A DNA stretch of 64,000 nt from JBOGXA01 sp050694175 (GTDB lineage: Bacteria; Actinomycetota; CADDZG01; WHSQ01): NCBI GenBank assembly GCA_050694175.1, contig JBOGXA010000019.1:4344-68343 (forward strand), read 5' to 3'. Both the position numbers and the translations under genes were made by a program. The first letter of the stretch is position 1; each line of letters starts with the position of its first letter. This document shows, piece by piece, positions 40,158 to 49,508 of the stretch. The notes beneath the pieces were generated by a model. That model made no database searches, was not told where the DNA came from, and was given only the letters and a program-made list of their open reading frames with translations.

Positions 40158-41749
40158 TCCTCTTGCTCTGCTCCTATCACCGTGCGCTGCAAGACATAGT
40201 CGCCATCGCGCTTCGTTCCAATGGTGAGATGCGAAAGCGCGTCGGTTATCGGGCCGATGCGGTCCTCCGGATAATCGGGGATGGACGGCGCCACGAACGC
40301 ATCAAAGGCGTCCACCACAACGTTCAGATCGACGAAGAGGTAGGGCTCGTACCCCCCGCCCAGGAGATCACGGGCATCCTGGAACACCTGTGACTCCGCG
40401 AGGGACTCGTCCCCCTCCAACACCGCGAGGGTTGCCTCGTCCCCGAAGCCGGCGACTATGCGAGCACCATCGACCACCAGATGAACGGGCGCCGGCGACG
40501 AGGGATCGACGATCGTGAAGCCCTGGTCATAGCCCTCCAGGGTCAGCGGCAGCGGCAGCGTCCCCTCTTGCTCGGACAGGGTGCGTAACGCGTCGACGAT
40601 TTCCTTGGCCACCTCTTCGTCGGTGGTCTCGAGGATCAGCGCCCCCCTCGTGGCCGGGCCGATTCCGTTGTCGACGAACAGCCTGCCGCCGCGCAACCCG
40701 TCCACGATGTGCGTGTCGAAGCTGAGTCCGCTGGCTTCCTCGAACTCCTCGATGCCGGACTGCGTCTCCGCAGGGTCGAAAACGACGGCGGTCTCGTAGA
40801 CGACGGCGGCCAGCCGGCCGATTTCGGGGATTCCAAAAGCGAGCCACGCGTCCCCGGGAAGGTCCTCGAGATGGGTTTCTGCCTCGAAGACATTCATGGC
40901 GGGAGCGAGGGGTCCATCGCCCGGCCACGGGCTGGCGCTCTCGAATACGAAGCCTCTCGATGTCGCGAAGAACGAGACCGCATACGGCTTTTCGAACGCG
41001 TCCCCAAAGAGCTGCAGAGCGCGTCTGTCTTCCTCCGTTAGCTGACCGGATTGTTCGGCAAGCTCCATGAACGGACCGAAGTCCAGGTAGAAGAACGCCA
41101 GGTTGTCCTCGTTAACCTTCTCTCGAACTTCTCGGTAGTTCTCGGAGGTCGCTAGAGACTCCCCGCCCTCCGCCGTGTCCACCGCCGCTCTGAACCCCAT
41201 CTCGGTCCCGATCACCATGAAGTTGTTCACGAAGCCGACCGCGGACTCCTCCTGCTCGTAGAAGTCATAGTCGAAGCCCTTGTAGCTTCTGTCCTCCGGC
41301 TCGGCGTCGAGCTCGAGGGTGTCGAGGCATTTCTCGATCAGATCCCTCACACCATCCTCGTTCTCGGTGCCGACCAGGAACGCTCCGTCGGGCTGCTCCT
41401 CCGCATCCTCGGGTGTCAGGAAGAAGAACGCAGCCTGTTTCCCAAGGTGGGGGTCAACATCCTCTTCGAAGGTCGCGTCGCACTGCTCGAGTCCCCGATC
41501 GATGAGCTCGGTCAGGGCGTTGGTCGTCTCTTCCGGGTCCTGGCCCGCCGCCTCCAGGATGTCTTCAATGGCCATCTTCTGACCGTTGGACGGACGGAAG
41601 AAGACATTGCCGTAGACGAATGAGTCGGCCGGGACGAGCTCGATGGCGCTGTCCTCCGAGCTCCGGAAGACGAAGCGAACCGCTGCGAAGGCGACGCCTC
41701 CCACAACCAGCGCTCCGACGATCGCCACCACGAGTCCCTTGTTCCTCAC
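40154..41749 (-). CDS. DUF3352 membrane-anchored protein
   Basis: A 531-residue protein from the GTG at 41749, preceded by AGGAGGATCT. One N-terminal span (GLVVAIVGALVVGGVAFAA) anchors a large acidic exterior with the DUF3352 start, LVPADSFVYGNVFFRPSNGQ. Repeated segments such as AFFFLTPEDAEEQPDGAFLV and LAFFYLDFGPFMELAEQSGQ suggest an internal duplication. The role is unknown. It directly precedes valS with a 4-nt overlap. Confidence 0.8.
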   Translation of the reverse strand: MRNKGLVVAIVGALVVGGVAFAAVRFVFRSSEDSAIELVPADSFVYGNVFFRPSNGQKMAIEDILEAAGQDPEETTNALTELIDRGLEQCDATFEEDVDPHLGKQAAFFFLTPEDAEEQPDGAFLVGTENEDGVRDLIEKCLDTLELDAEPEDRSYKGFDYDFYEQEESAVGFVNNFMVIGTEMGFRAAVDTAEGGESLATSENYREVREKVNEDNLAFFYLDFGPFMELAEQSGQLTEEDRRALQLFGDAFEKPYAVSFFATSRGFVFESASPWPGDGPLAPAMNVFEAETHLEDLPGDAWLAFGIPEIGRLAAVVYETAVVFDPAETQSGIEEFEEASGLSFDTHIVDGLRGGRLFVDNGIGPATRGALILETTDEEVAKEIVDALRTLSEQEGTLPLPLTLEGYDQGFTIVDPSSPAPVHLVVDGARIVAGFGDEATLAVLEGDESLAESQVFQDARDLLGGGYEPYLFVDLNVVVDAFDAFVAPSIPDYPEDRIGPITDALSHLTIGTKRDGDYVLQRTVIGAEQED

Positions 41750-41904
41750 CAGATCCTCCTTCGACCGCCATTTGTTGCCCGCATCCTATGTGGCCTATCC
41801 GCATCCACCCGCTCCGACCGGCCCTCCAGGGTTTAGACGGATGCGCACGGCGACAATGACGACAGACGTGGTGGGCATGTGATGGCTACCGGAGTGCGAA
41901 CGAG

Positions 41905-43188
41905 CTAGGCGGAACGTTCGCCACGTGCCCGAGTAGAACGCTCTACTCGCTCTTTGGCCCGCGGCACCAGTGTTGGATTGACCTTCTCGAGTACGACCTC
42001 GCGGTTGATGATGCACTTGCCGACGTTTTCTTCACTCGGCAAGTCGTACATCACGTTCAACAGCACTTCTTCGAGGATCGCCCGCAGTCCGCGCGCGCCT
42101 GTACCGCGCAGCATCGACTGCTCAGAAACCGCCTCGAGTGCGTCGTCGGTGAACTCCAGCTCGACTCCGTCGAATTCGAAGAACTTCCTGTACTGCTTTA
42201 CGAGCGCATTCTTGGGCTCGGTGAGAATCTTGACGAGCGCCGTCTCGTCGAGATTGTGGACGTGCGTGATCACCGGCAGACGCCCCACGAATTCGGGGAT
42301 CAGCCCATACTTGAGCAGGTCTTCGGGCAGGACGTGGCTGAGGATGCCCCCGAGGTCTTTCTCCTCGAGCTTGCGAACGTCGGCGCCGAACCCGATGCCC
42401 TTGCGGCCGATGCGACCCTCGATGATCTTTTCGAGTCCGGCGAACGCACCCCCGCAGATGAACAGGACATTGGTCGTGTCGATCTGGATGAATTCCTGAT
42501 GCGGGTGCTTGCGACCTCCCTGTGGGGGGACGCTTGCCGTCGTTCCTTCGAGGATCTTCAAAAGTGCCTGCTGGACACCTTCACCGGAGACATCCCGGGT
42601 TATCGAAGGGTTCTCCGACTTGCGCGCGATCTTGTCGACCTCGTCGATATAGATGATGCCCGTCTCGGCACGTTTGACGTCGTAGTCCGCCGCTTGAATG
42701 AGCTTCAGCAGGATGTTCTCGACGTCTTCACCGACATACCCGGCTTCGGTGAGCGCAGTCGCATCGGCGATGGCAAAGGGAACGTTGAGCATGCGGGCAA
42801 GGGTCTGCGCCAGCAGCGTCTTGCCGCAGCCGGTCGGACCCAGCAAGAGGATGTTGGACTTCGCGAGCTCAACCTCGCCGTCTTGGTGGGCCCCGACCTG
42901 AATTCTCTTGTAGTGGTTGTAGACGGCTACGGAGAGAACCTTCTTCGCCTGCTCCTGTCCCACGATGTAGTCGTTAAGGAACTCATAGATCTCGCGGGGC
43001 TTAGGAAGATCTTCGAGCTTGAGCTCGGGAGTTTCGGCGAGTTCTTCTTCGATGATCTCGTTGCAGAGATCTATGCACTCGTCGCAGATGTAGACGCCGG
43101 GACCGGCGATAAGTTTCTTAACCTGTTTCTGGGACTTCCCGCAGAAGGAGCACTTCAGCAGGTCGCCGCCATCGCCGAACTTTGGCAC
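41905..43188 (-). CDS. clpX: ATP-dependent Clp protease ATP-binding subunit ClpX
   Basis: A 427-residue AAA+ unfoldase. The N-terminal zinc domain is LLKCSFCGKSQKQV then YICDECIDLC. Walker A is LLGPTGCGKTLLAQ, Walker B GIIYIDEVDKIA, and the IGF-type ClpP-docking loop is in RIGRKGIGFGAD. Sensor 2 is in GTGARGLRAILEEVL. It follows clpP by 24 nt, as in tig-clpP-clpX. Confidence 0.98.
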   Translation of the reverse strand: MPKFGDGGDLLKCSFCGKSQKQVKKLIAGPGVYICDECIDLCNEIIEEELAETPELKLEDLPKPREIYEFLNDYIVGQEQAKKVLSVAVYNHYKRIQVGAHQDGEVELAKSNILLLGPTGCGKTLLAQTLARMLNVPFAIADATALTEAGYVGEDVENILLKLIQAADYDVKRAETGIIYIDEVDKIARKSENPSITRDVSGEGVQQALLKILEGTTASVPPQGGRKHPHQEFIQIDTTNVLFICGGAFAGLEKIIEGRIGRKGIGFGADVRKLEEKDLGGILSHVLPEDLLKYGLIPEFVGRLPVITHVHNLDETALVKILTEPKNALVKQYRKFFEFDGVELEFTDDALEAVSEQSMLRGTGARGLRAILEEVLLNVMYDLPSEENVGKCIINREVVLEKVNPTLVPRAKERVERSTRARGERSA

Positions 43189-43212
43189 CCGGTGTTGGTC
43201 CCCCTTACTCGG

Positions 43213-43911
43213 TTACTCGGTCCTCTCCACAGGAGAGGTTTCGGGTCGACTGTCACTGATGACCGGCTTCCCCCCCGTGAGGGCGCCATCGACCGTTCCG
43301 ATTTCAACACGGCTGGACAGAATATCGTCGATGATACCGTAGGCTTTTCCTTCCTCAGCGGTCATAAAGCGATCTCGATCGATGTCCTTCTCCACCTGCT
43401 CAATCGAGGCACGCGAGTGATGCGCAATGATCTCCGCCATCTTTCGACGAAGTGACAGCACCTCCCTGGCGTGAATCTCGATGTCTGCCGGGCTTCCCTG
43501 AAAGCCGGCCGAGCCCTGGTGGATCATGATCTTTGCGTTCGGAAGCGCGAAGCGCTTACCGGGCGCGCCGCCGCAAAGAAGGATTGCTCCCATCGACATC
43601 GCCATGCCGACACAAATTGTCGAGACGTCGGGCTTGATGTACTGGATGGTGTCGTAGATCGCCATGCCCGCGTAGACCATGCCACCGGGCGAGTTTATGT
43701 AGAGGCTGATGTCTTTGTCGGGATCCTCCGATTCGAGGTGCAGGAGTTGCGCAACGATGAGGTTGGCCACCTGATCGTCGACGGGAGTACCGAGCAGGAC
43801 TATGCGCTCTTTGAGCAGACGCGAATAGATGTCGAACGCTCGTTCCCCTCTGCTCGTCTGCTCGACGACCATCGGGACGAGATAGTTGCGATAGACCTCT
43901 TCGTGCTTCAT
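43213..43911 (-). CDS. clpP: ATP-dependent Clp protease proteolytic subunit ClpP
   Basis: A 232-residue serine protease from the ATG at 43911 (MKHEEVYRNYLVPMVVEQTS). The nucleophile is in CVGMAMSMGAILL, the histidine in KIMIHQGSAGFQG, and the aspartate in KDIDRDRFMTAEEGKAYGII. The C-terminal tail is about 30 residues longer than usual (GTVDGALTGGKPVISDSRPE). Many Actinomycetota have clpP1-clpP2 here; only one copy is seen. Confidence 0.97.
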   Translation of the reverse strand: MKHEEVYRNYLVPMVVEQTSRGERAFDIYSRLLKERIVLLGTPVDDQVANLIVAQLLHLESEDPDKDISLYINSPGGMVYAGMAIYDTIQYIKPDVSTICVGMAMSMGAILLCGGAPGKRFALPNAKIMIHQGSAGFQGSPADIEIHAREVLSLRRKMAEIIAHHSRASIEQVEKDIDRDRFMTAEEGKAYGIIDDILSSRVEIGTVDGALTGGKPVISDSRPETSPVERTE

Positions 43912-43972
43912 CCGGGATATGCCTCCAGGTGGGACTTTCGACCCGACGATTGGAGCGGCGCGTCGCCGACTT

Positions 43973-45304
43973 TCACTGCTCCTCCTCGTTCTTATCTTCA
44001 TCGCCCGGTCGATTGACCACATTGACGTGTTCGACGACGTAGTCAAGGGCTTTCCTACGCATGATATCGGCTACCACCGATCCCAAACTCCCGCCCTCCA
44101 CTAGCTGTTTCGCAAGTTCCCCGGGGTCCTGGCCGGTGCGAGCGGCGGCCACGGCCACCTCCCGACCGACGTCGTCCTCCTCTACCTTCAAATCGGCGTC
44201 TCGGGCCACCTGCTCAAGGAGCAGCTCCGCCGTGACGGAGCGCGCCGCTCCCGACCGCAGGTCGCTGCGAATCTCGAGCTCCGTTGAGCCGGCGCGCTCG
44301 CCGTACTGGGCCATCGTGAGCCCGGCCCGCTGCAGGTCTTCCTCGAAGTGCTCGAGGCGGTGCTCGAACTCGCCTTCGACCAGCGTCGCGGGCGGCTCCA
44401 GCTGGGCCGCGTCCACGAGGGCTTCCAGCGCCCGGGCCCGGATCTCCTCGTCGACCATTGCCCGTTTGACCGACGCGAGCCGATCCCGGAGGTCGTCTCT
44501 AAGCTCCTCGAGGCTGTCGAAGGCTCCGACGGTCTTGGCGAAGTCGTCGTTGAGATCGGGGAGTTTCTTGGTCTTTACCTCCTTCACGAGGACCGTGAAC
44601 GAGAGCTCTTGCCCGGCGAGCTCGCCGGCGGCGGCCGGCATCGTGTCGTTGAACTTCAAGATGACGCCGGGCCTCGAGCCCTGCAGCTCGTCGTCGAGCC
44701 GCGGCGGGCCGCCTCCCGATCCGAGCTCGTAGAGGTAGTCGGGGGCGCTGGCCCCGTCGACCAGCTCATCGTGCCGGTACGCCTTCAGGTCAATGAGAGC
44801 GAAATCGCCGCGCCGCGCCTCGCGCCCCACGGTCTCGAGCTCGGCGAACCGGTCCCGGAGCCGGTCCAGCTGTTCGCCTAGATCGGCCTCGGTTACTTCG
44901 ACCGGCGGCGCGTCGATGGTGATCGCGCCGAGATCGGGCACCAGCACCTCGGGCCTGACATCGACCACCGCCTCGAATACGAGGGGTTGCCCCTGCGTGA
45001 ACTCGACAATGTCGATTTCCGGGGACGAGATCGCCTCGAGACTCTCGGTCTGGAGGGCGCGCCGGTAGAAGTCGGGCAGGGCGTCCTTGAGGGCCTCGGA
45101 TCGTACGAAGTCGGGTCCAACCCTGTTGTCGATGATGCGCCGCGGCACTTTCCCCGGGCGAAAGCCGGGGACCTTCATCGTTTTCGACAGCTCACGGTAA
45201 ACCGACGCGATGGCGGGCTCGAGGGAGCCCTCGGGCACCTCGACCCTCAGCTTGACGCGGTCCCTGTCGACGCGCTCGGCGCTGGTTTGCAGTTCGGTGT
45301 GCAT
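43973..45304 (-). CDS. tig: trigger factor
   Basis: A 443-residue ribosome-bound chaperone and prolyl isomerase. The ribosome-binding loop is in MKVPGFRPGKVPRRIIDNRV (the GFRxGxxP signature). The PPIase domain follows (REARRGDFALIDLKAY, ELVDGASAPDYLYELGSGG), then the helical C-domain. It heads tig-clpP-clpX; clpP starts 61 nt on. Confidence 0.96.
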   Translation of the reverse strand: MHTELQTSAERVDRDRVKLRVEVPEGSLEPAIASVYRELSKTMKVPGFRPGKVPRRIIDNRVGPDFVRSEALKDALPDFYRRALQTESLEAISSPEIDIVEFTQGQPLVFEAVVDVRPEVLVPDLGAITIDAPPVEVTEADLGEQLDRLRDRFAELETVGREARRGDFALIDLKAYRHDELVDGASAPDYLYELGSGGGPPRLDDELQGSRPGVILKFNDTMPAAAGELAGQELSFTVLVKEVKTKKLPDLNDDFAKTVGAFDSLEELRDDLRDRLASVKRAMVDEEIRARALEALVDAAQLEPPATLVEGEFEHRLEHFEEDLQRAGLTMAQYGERAGSTELEIRSDLRSGAARSVTAELLLEQVARDADLKVEEDDVGREVAVAAARTGQDPGELAKQLVEGGSLGSVVADIMRRKALDYVVEHVNVVNRPGDEDKNEEEQ

Positions 45305-45750
45305 CGGACGCGCATCCTAAAGGCGGGGTGAGACGGTCGTGGCTGATGGGGTCCGGGTGCGGGAACTCTGGGTGGGAGCCAGGAACCGCGCTAGGCGGAC
45401 GAAAGTGGGGATGACGGTCCCTGACTCCCAGCCTGAGTGCCCGCTACGTCCTGTGGACGCGACAGCAAGGCGCACATTCGTCCGATCATTCGAACGCCTG
45501 GGTCAATTATCAACCGCTCTCCGCCCTGTGCCTACGCTTGCGGGCACAATTTTTTAGAGATTGTTACTCCGGTGTGGTAGATGCTGGTTGTCGCTTTTCA
45601 TGATTTTTCGGTTCAAAGCGGATGAGTTCTGTACGTAGGAGCTGAGCCTTTGGGGCGCGGGACGAATGGTCACCGGCAAATCCTCACCCCAACATCGCCC
45701 GATTGACGGCGGCGCCGGGCATCGGGCGGTCGAGGACCTCCGGCGATCCG
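45305..45750. other. 446-bp intergenic region with a + strand terminator-like hairpin
   Basis: Between tig and the phosphatase gene. It holds TGTGCC (45527-45532) and GGCACA (45543-45548) followed by ATTTTTT, a good intrinsic terminator on the + strand although no clear + strand gene precedes it. A 72-codon open frame at 45339-45557 has no family likeness. 45540-45660 is noticeably less GC-rich. The tig promoter should be here, but I cannot place it with confidence. No RNA gene is recognised. Confidence 0.5.
45527..45557 (+). terminator. intrinsic terminator-like hairpin with T tract
   Basis: A 6-bp stem TGTGCC/GGCACA with a 10-nt loop, followed directly by a six-T run. It is the only hairpin noted in this window followed by a clear U tract, yet it points away from any annotated gene and so could end an unrecognised small RNA. 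Confidence 0.55.
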
Positions 45751-46272
45751 CTAGTCGACCTGTTCGACCGAGAACGAGCCGTCCTCTTCGACCACACGCA
45801 CACCCGCCCCCTTGGCCAGAGGTTCAACCGCCCGACCCGTCAATCCGAAGACCGCGGCTTCCTGCATCGGCGAGTGGCCGACGACCAGGGCTCTTGCGCC
45901 GTCGGAGATGCGCGCGAAGACGTCTTTCACTGCATCCGCCAGAAGACACGACTCGGATTCGACGAGATCGGGATCGACCAAACGTAACGACTCGATGTCG
46001 CCCGCGCCGGCGCGCTCGTAGGCATCGCGCCATCGATCTTCAACGCTGCTCCGGAACCGTTCGTCGGCGATGACCCCGCCGGGCACGGGTACTTCGAAGG
46101 CGGCGAGGAAACACGCAGCCGTTTGGGTCGCGCGCTGGGCCCCGGAAGAGACGATCACCTCGTAACCGCCCTGGAGGCGACGGCCGACCTCTAGAGCCGC
46201 CGCCACTCCCTTGTCGCTCAGGACGTCTCCGTCGCTGTCGGTGTGGCGCCGAAGCTCCACGCTCTTGGTCAT
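45751..46272 (-). CDS. SixA-like histidine phosphatase
   Basis: A 173-residue histidine phosphatase. It starts KSVELRRHTDSDGDVLSDKG, giving the RH catalytic pair though with RRH in place of the usual LVRH, then VIVSSGAQRATQTAACFLAA and ALVVGHSPMQEAAVFGLTG with the second histidine. Length matches SixA phosphohistidine phosphatases. The substrate cannot be told from sequence. It is 3 nt after the DUF1918 gene. Confidence 0.85.
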   Translation of the reverse strand: MTKSVELRRHTDSDGDVLSDKGVAAALEVGRRLQGGYEVIVSSGAQRATQTAACFLAAFEVPVPGGVIADERFRSSVEDRWRDAYERAGAGDIESLRLVDPDLVESESCLLADAVKDVFARISDGARALVVGHSPMQEAAVFGLTGRAVEPLAKGAGVRVVEEDGSFSVEQVD

Positions 46273-46275
46273 GGA

Positions 46276-46467
46276 CTACCCGTCCCCGCGCTTCGAGTTC
46301 CGCCCTTCGACGTGAAGCGATCCCGCGCTGGGAATGAGCGACGTTTCACCTCCGGTGTCCCAGCGGATCGTTAGGAGGGGCCCGGCGACCGCCGTTACAA
46401 CCCCCGTTCGCGGGGGATCCCCGACCTTCTCAGATTCCACAACCACGCGATCTCGTTCTTCGACCAT
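46276..46467 (-). CDS. DUF1918 protein
   Basis: A 63-residue beta-strand protein: RDRVVVESEKVGDPPRTGVV, TIRWDTGGETSLIPSAGSLH. This is the DUF1918 layout (GDR-x-VV-E then G-x(2)-G-x-V then W-x-(D/T)-G-x-E). Function is unknown; members occur mainly in Actinomycetota. It is immediately upstream of the phosphatase. Confidence 0.8.
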   Translation of the reverse strand: MVEERDRVVVESEKVGDPPRTGVVTAVAGPLLTIRWDTGGETSLIPSAGSLHVEGRNSKRGDG

Positions 46468-46575
46468 GATCTACCTCCCCTGCCACCGTGTACCGGTCGG
46501 CTCTGGCCCAATTATCGTTCGCCCGGCTTTGCCGGCTCAAATCGGACTGTGGCTCGGATGGGAAGATGTCCTGGC

Positions 46576-46653
46576 CGGGGCGTAGCGCAGCTTGGTTAGC
46601 GCACCTGCTTTGGGAGCAGGAGGTCGGCGGTTCGAATCCGCCCGCCCCGACCA
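46576..46653 (+). tRNA. tRNA-Pro(TGG)
   Basis: Acceptor CGGGGCG/CGCCCCG, D arm GCGC/GCGC, anticodon arm CCTGC-TTTGGGA-GCAGG with anticodon TGG, T arm GGCGG-TTCGAAT-CCGCC, discriminator A at 46650 and an encoded CCA at 46651-46653. Confidence 0.96.
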
Positions 46654-46709
46654 CCCGCGTGACACGCATATGGAGGGGGCCCCCACTAGGTAGTCTCTTG
46701 TAGCGCTCT

Positions 46710-46780
46710 GCGGGTGTAGCTCAACGGTAGAGCACCAGCCTTCCAAGCTGGTGACGGGGGTTCAATTCCCCTCACCCGCT
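46710..46780 (+). tRNA. tRNA-Gly(TCC)
   Basis: Acceptor GCGGGTG/CACCCGC, anticodon arm CCAGC-CTTCCAA-GCTGG with anticodon TCC, T arm GGGGG-TTCAATT-CCCCT, discriminator T as usual for glycine tRNAs. CCA is not encoded. It lies 56 nt after tRNA-Pro on the same strand and 34 nt before the M20 peptidase gene. Confidence 0.96.
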
Positions 46781-46814
46781 CTTATCTCGCCGACCGAGTA
46801 ATGGGAGCGCTTCG

Positions 46815-48170
46815 GTGAACACTCGAGAGGTTGTGGCGCGCAACGCCGACCGATATCTCGGCTGGCTCACGGAGGCATGCTCGATCGCGTCGCTCGCCGG
46901 GCGCCCGAACGACCTCGAGGCCATGGCCGCGTGGCTAGAGGACCGGTTCAGAGAGCTTGGGGCGGCACCCAAGCGACTTGCCTACGAGGGCGCCCCGGAT
47001 GCGCTCCTTGCAGAACTCGGTGGTGGCGATCGGACGGTGTTGATCTACGACCACTACGACGTCCAGCCCGTCGACCCCATCGAGCTGTGGGATTCGGAAC
47101 CGTTTCGACCCGTGGTGCGTGACCGTCGCTTCTTCGCCCGCGGTGCGGCGGACAACAAGGGCGATCTCGTTGCCCGACTGGCGGGACTCGAGGTCTACAA
47201 CGAGGTGCACGGAGAGTTGCCGGCGCGCGTGAAGTTCCTCGTCGAGGGAGAAGAGGAGACGGGGTCCAAGTCTTTCGAGGGGCTGGTCAACAGGTACTCG
47301 CAGGAGCTCGAGGCCGATGGCTGTATCTGGGAGGGGATGGGGATCGATCACGCAGGCCGGCCCCAGTTCGTGTTCGGAGCAAAGGGCCTCGCTTACATCG
47401 AGCTCACCCACAGAGGCCTAAACGAGGATCAGCACTCGAGCGTGGCCACGATCGCGCCAAGCCCCGTATGGCACCTGGTTGAGGCCCTTGAGACGCTGCG
47501 AGCACCCGGAGGTCGAGTGCAGATCGACGGGTTCTACGACAACGTTGTCGCCCCCACCGAGGAAGACATCGCCATGCTCGACGCGCTTCCGTTCGAGGAG
47601 GAGGCGGAGCGCAAGCGGCTCGGCGTCGACGAGTTCGTCGGGGGCTCAACCGGCGCCGACTTGTTGCGCCGCCATTTCTTCGAACCGACGTGCAACATCG
47701 CCGGCATAGTCGCGGGCTTCACGGTCCCGGGAGTCTCCAAGACGGTGCTTCCGAAGGAAGCGATGGCGAAGATCGACATGCGGCTCGTCCCCGAGCAGGA
47801 CCCGCACGACATCGTCGCGAAATTGCGACGGCACCTCGACCTGCGTGGATTCGGCAACATCGCCATCAAAGGTTTCTCGATGGAGCATCCGGTGCGTTCT
47901 CCGGCGACCTCCGTGATCGGACGCGCGTCGGTGGCCGCGGCCGGCGACGTTTTCGACCAGCCGGCGGCCGTCGCCCCCCTCATGGGCGCAACCGGCCCGA
48001 TGTACCCAATCGCGCATGGGCTCGGGATCCCAACGGTCTCGCCCGCCGGCGTCTGCAGACCGGACTCAAATATCCATGCGCCCAACGAGAACTGCAGACT
48101 CGAGGACTTCCTGCGAATTGTCGAATTCACCGTCGCATGGCTAAAGTCGTACTCAGAGATCGATGGCTGA
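46815..48170 (+). CDS. M20-family dipeptidase/metallohydrolase
   Basis: A 451-residue di-zinc hydrolase from a GTG. Metal and catalytic motifs: LIYDHYDVQPVDPIELW (His and Asp), FARGAADNKGDLVA (bridging Asp), FLVEGEEETGSKSFEG (catalytic Glu and metal Glu), and a late histidine in DSNIHAPNENCRLEDF. A lid/dimerisation domain occupies about residues 190-300. M20 dipeptidases hydrolyse dipeptides or N-acyl amino acids in the cytosol. Its end overlaps the next gene by 8 nt. Confidence 0.93.
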   Translation: MNTREVVARNADRYLGWLTEACSIASLAGRPNDLEAMAAWLEDRFRELGAAPKRLAYEGAPDALLAELGGGDRTVLIYDHYDVQPVDPIELWDSEPFRPVVRDRRFFARGAADNKGDLVARLAGLEVYNEVHGELPARVKFLVEGEEETGSKSFEGLVNRYSQELEADGCIWEGMGIDHAGRPQFVFGAKGLAYIELTHRGLNEDQHSSVATIAPSPVWHLVEALETLRAPGGRVQIDGFYDNVVAPTEEDIAMLDALPFEEEAERKRLGVDEFVGGSTGADLLRRHFFEPTCNIAGIVAGFTVPGVSKTVLPKEAMAKIDMRLVPEQDPHDIVAKLRRHLDLRGFGNIAIKGFSMEHPVRSPATSVIGRASVAAAGDVFDQPAAVAPLMGATGPMYPIAHGLGIPTVSPAGVCRPDSNIHAPNENCRLEDFLRIVEFTVAWLKSYSEIDG

Positions 48171-48693
48171 CAACGGTCCGATCGTCGATTACCTGTTGGA
48201 CCCGCTGCTCGACGACAAGCTCAAGGCGGGTCTTATCGAGCTGTGGTGCGATGTGGTCAACGACGGCGGGGCGGTCGGCTTCGTCCCGCCGGTCACTACC
48301 GATGACGTTCGAGAGATCGCCGACGTTGCGTTTCGCCGCGTCGACATCGCCGAAGACCATCTTGTTGTCGCGCTGATCGCGGATGAACCGGTCGGCATGG
48401 TGTTCCTGGAGCAGCGGCCCGGCCCTTTGTTTCGGCATTGGGCAACCGTTAAAAGGCTGCAGGTGCACCCGTCGTTGCAGGGAAAGGGCATTGGCAAGAA
48501 TCTCATCGAGGCGACTCATCACCTCGCCCGCGGCATCGGACTCGAGCGATTGCACGTTGCGGTTCGAAGCGGCACAGGTACGGAGAGCTTCTACGGGAAC
48601 CATGGCTACGAGCTCGTCACGCGGATCCCGGGAGTTATACGCGTGGGTCCCGGAGAGGATCGCGACGAGCTTCATATGATGACGCGCCTCTGA
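48163..48693 (+). CDS. GNAT-family N-acetyltransferase
   Basis: A 176-residue acetyltransferase. RLQVHPSLQGKGIGKNLIEA near residue 105 is the acetyl-CoA motif A (Q/R-x-x-G-x-G/A), and SGTGTESFYGNHGYELVTRI is motif B. DEPVGMVFLEQRP is a core strand. The substrate is unknown; the 8-nt overlap with the M20 peptidase suggests a joint role on amino compounds or peptides. Confidence 0.9.
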   Translation: MADNGPIVDYLLDPLLDDKLKAGLIELWCDVVNDGGAVGFVPPVTTDDVREIADVAFRRVDIAEDHLVVALIADEPVGMVFLEQRPGPLFRHWATVKRLQVHPSLQGKGIGKNLIEATHHLARGIGLERLHVAVRSGTGTESFYGNHGYELVTRIPGVIRVGPGEDRDELHMMTRL

Positions 48694-48704
48694 CGTGGGC
48701 GCGA

Positions 48705-49481
48705 TCAGGCCGCCGTGTGAACGAGCATGGGGGCCGTCGCCCCGCGTACATGAACCTGCCTCTGGGTGGCAAACGCGACTTTCTTCAATCTCCGTTCTGC
48801 CTGTCTCTTAGCGGCGTCGGTAACCACGATCTCCCCCGGATCGCAATGCTCCAGGAGGCGAGCGGCGATGTTGACGTCGTGCCCCAGGAGATCGTCACGA
48901 TCCACGCGCGGCGTTCCCGCGTGAACGACGGTGCGGAGGTCGATGCCGAGCTTCTTCGCGGCCCCGCCGATTCGCAGCGAGGCCCGAACGGCCTGCGACG
49001 GCGACGGAAAGGCGAGCAAGAACCCGTCACCCAGGCGCTTTACGCACACCTCTTTGCCAATCTCGAGGCCCATCCCGATGGTGTCCTCGGTCGCGCCGAG
49101 CAGGCCGATGCCGGCGTCGTCGCCGTGCGCGGCGGTATAGCTCGTGAAACCGACGATGTCGATGAATACAATCCCTATCGATTTCGCACGTGCGATGTCA
49201 CGCAGCCGGCCGTGGACCTCGTCGACCCCCAACCGGCCCAATGCGGCGGTTCCCTTGAGACCGAGCTTTGCCAGCCGCGAGGACTTCGAGGTCGCGGCCT
49301 GCTCGAGAACCGGCTCCACGGCCCGTGCCGCTTGCACCATCAACGAGAGCGACTCGTCGTCGACGCGCCGGGTAAGGGTCCGGGCCAGCTTGGGCGCCAG
49401 CCCTGGGTCGCGCCGCAGCACCTCGGCCAGGTTGCGACCGAGCCCCGGAAGTCGTCCCGGTTTGCCGCCTCTGTCCGTCAT
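48705..49481 (-). CDS. class III adenylate/guanylate cyclase
   Basis: A 258-residue cytosolic protein. About 100 helical residues precede a class III cyclase domain starting SIGIVFIDIVGFTSYTAAHG (metal Asp), with RLGDGFLLAFPSPSQAVRAS (second metal Asp) and LLGHDVNIAARLLEHCDPGE (dimer-interface Asn/Arg transition-state region). It likely makes cAMP. It diverges from the TetR gene across 27 bp and may be its target. Confidence 0.88.
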   Translation of the reverse strand: MTDRGGKPGRLPGLGRNLAEVLRRDPGLAPKLARTLTRRVDDESLSLMVQAARAVEPVLEQAATSKSSRLAKLGLKGTAALGRLGVDEVHGRLRDIARAKSIGIVFIDIVGFTSYTAAHGDDAGIGLLGATEDTIGMGLEIGKEVCVKRLGDGFLLAFPSPSQAVRASLRIGGAAKKLGIDLRTVVHAGTPRVDRDDLLGHDVNIAARLLEHCDPGEIVVTDAAKRQAERRLKKVAFATQRQVHVRGATAPMLVHTAA

Positions 49482-49508
49482 GGGTTCGATGTTACAGTAT
49501 TTGTATCT

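Noticed and set aside
45339..45557. 72-codon + strand frame ending at the hairpin
   Set aside because: No family likeness, and its last codons form the terminator stem; a small RNA or nothing is more likely.
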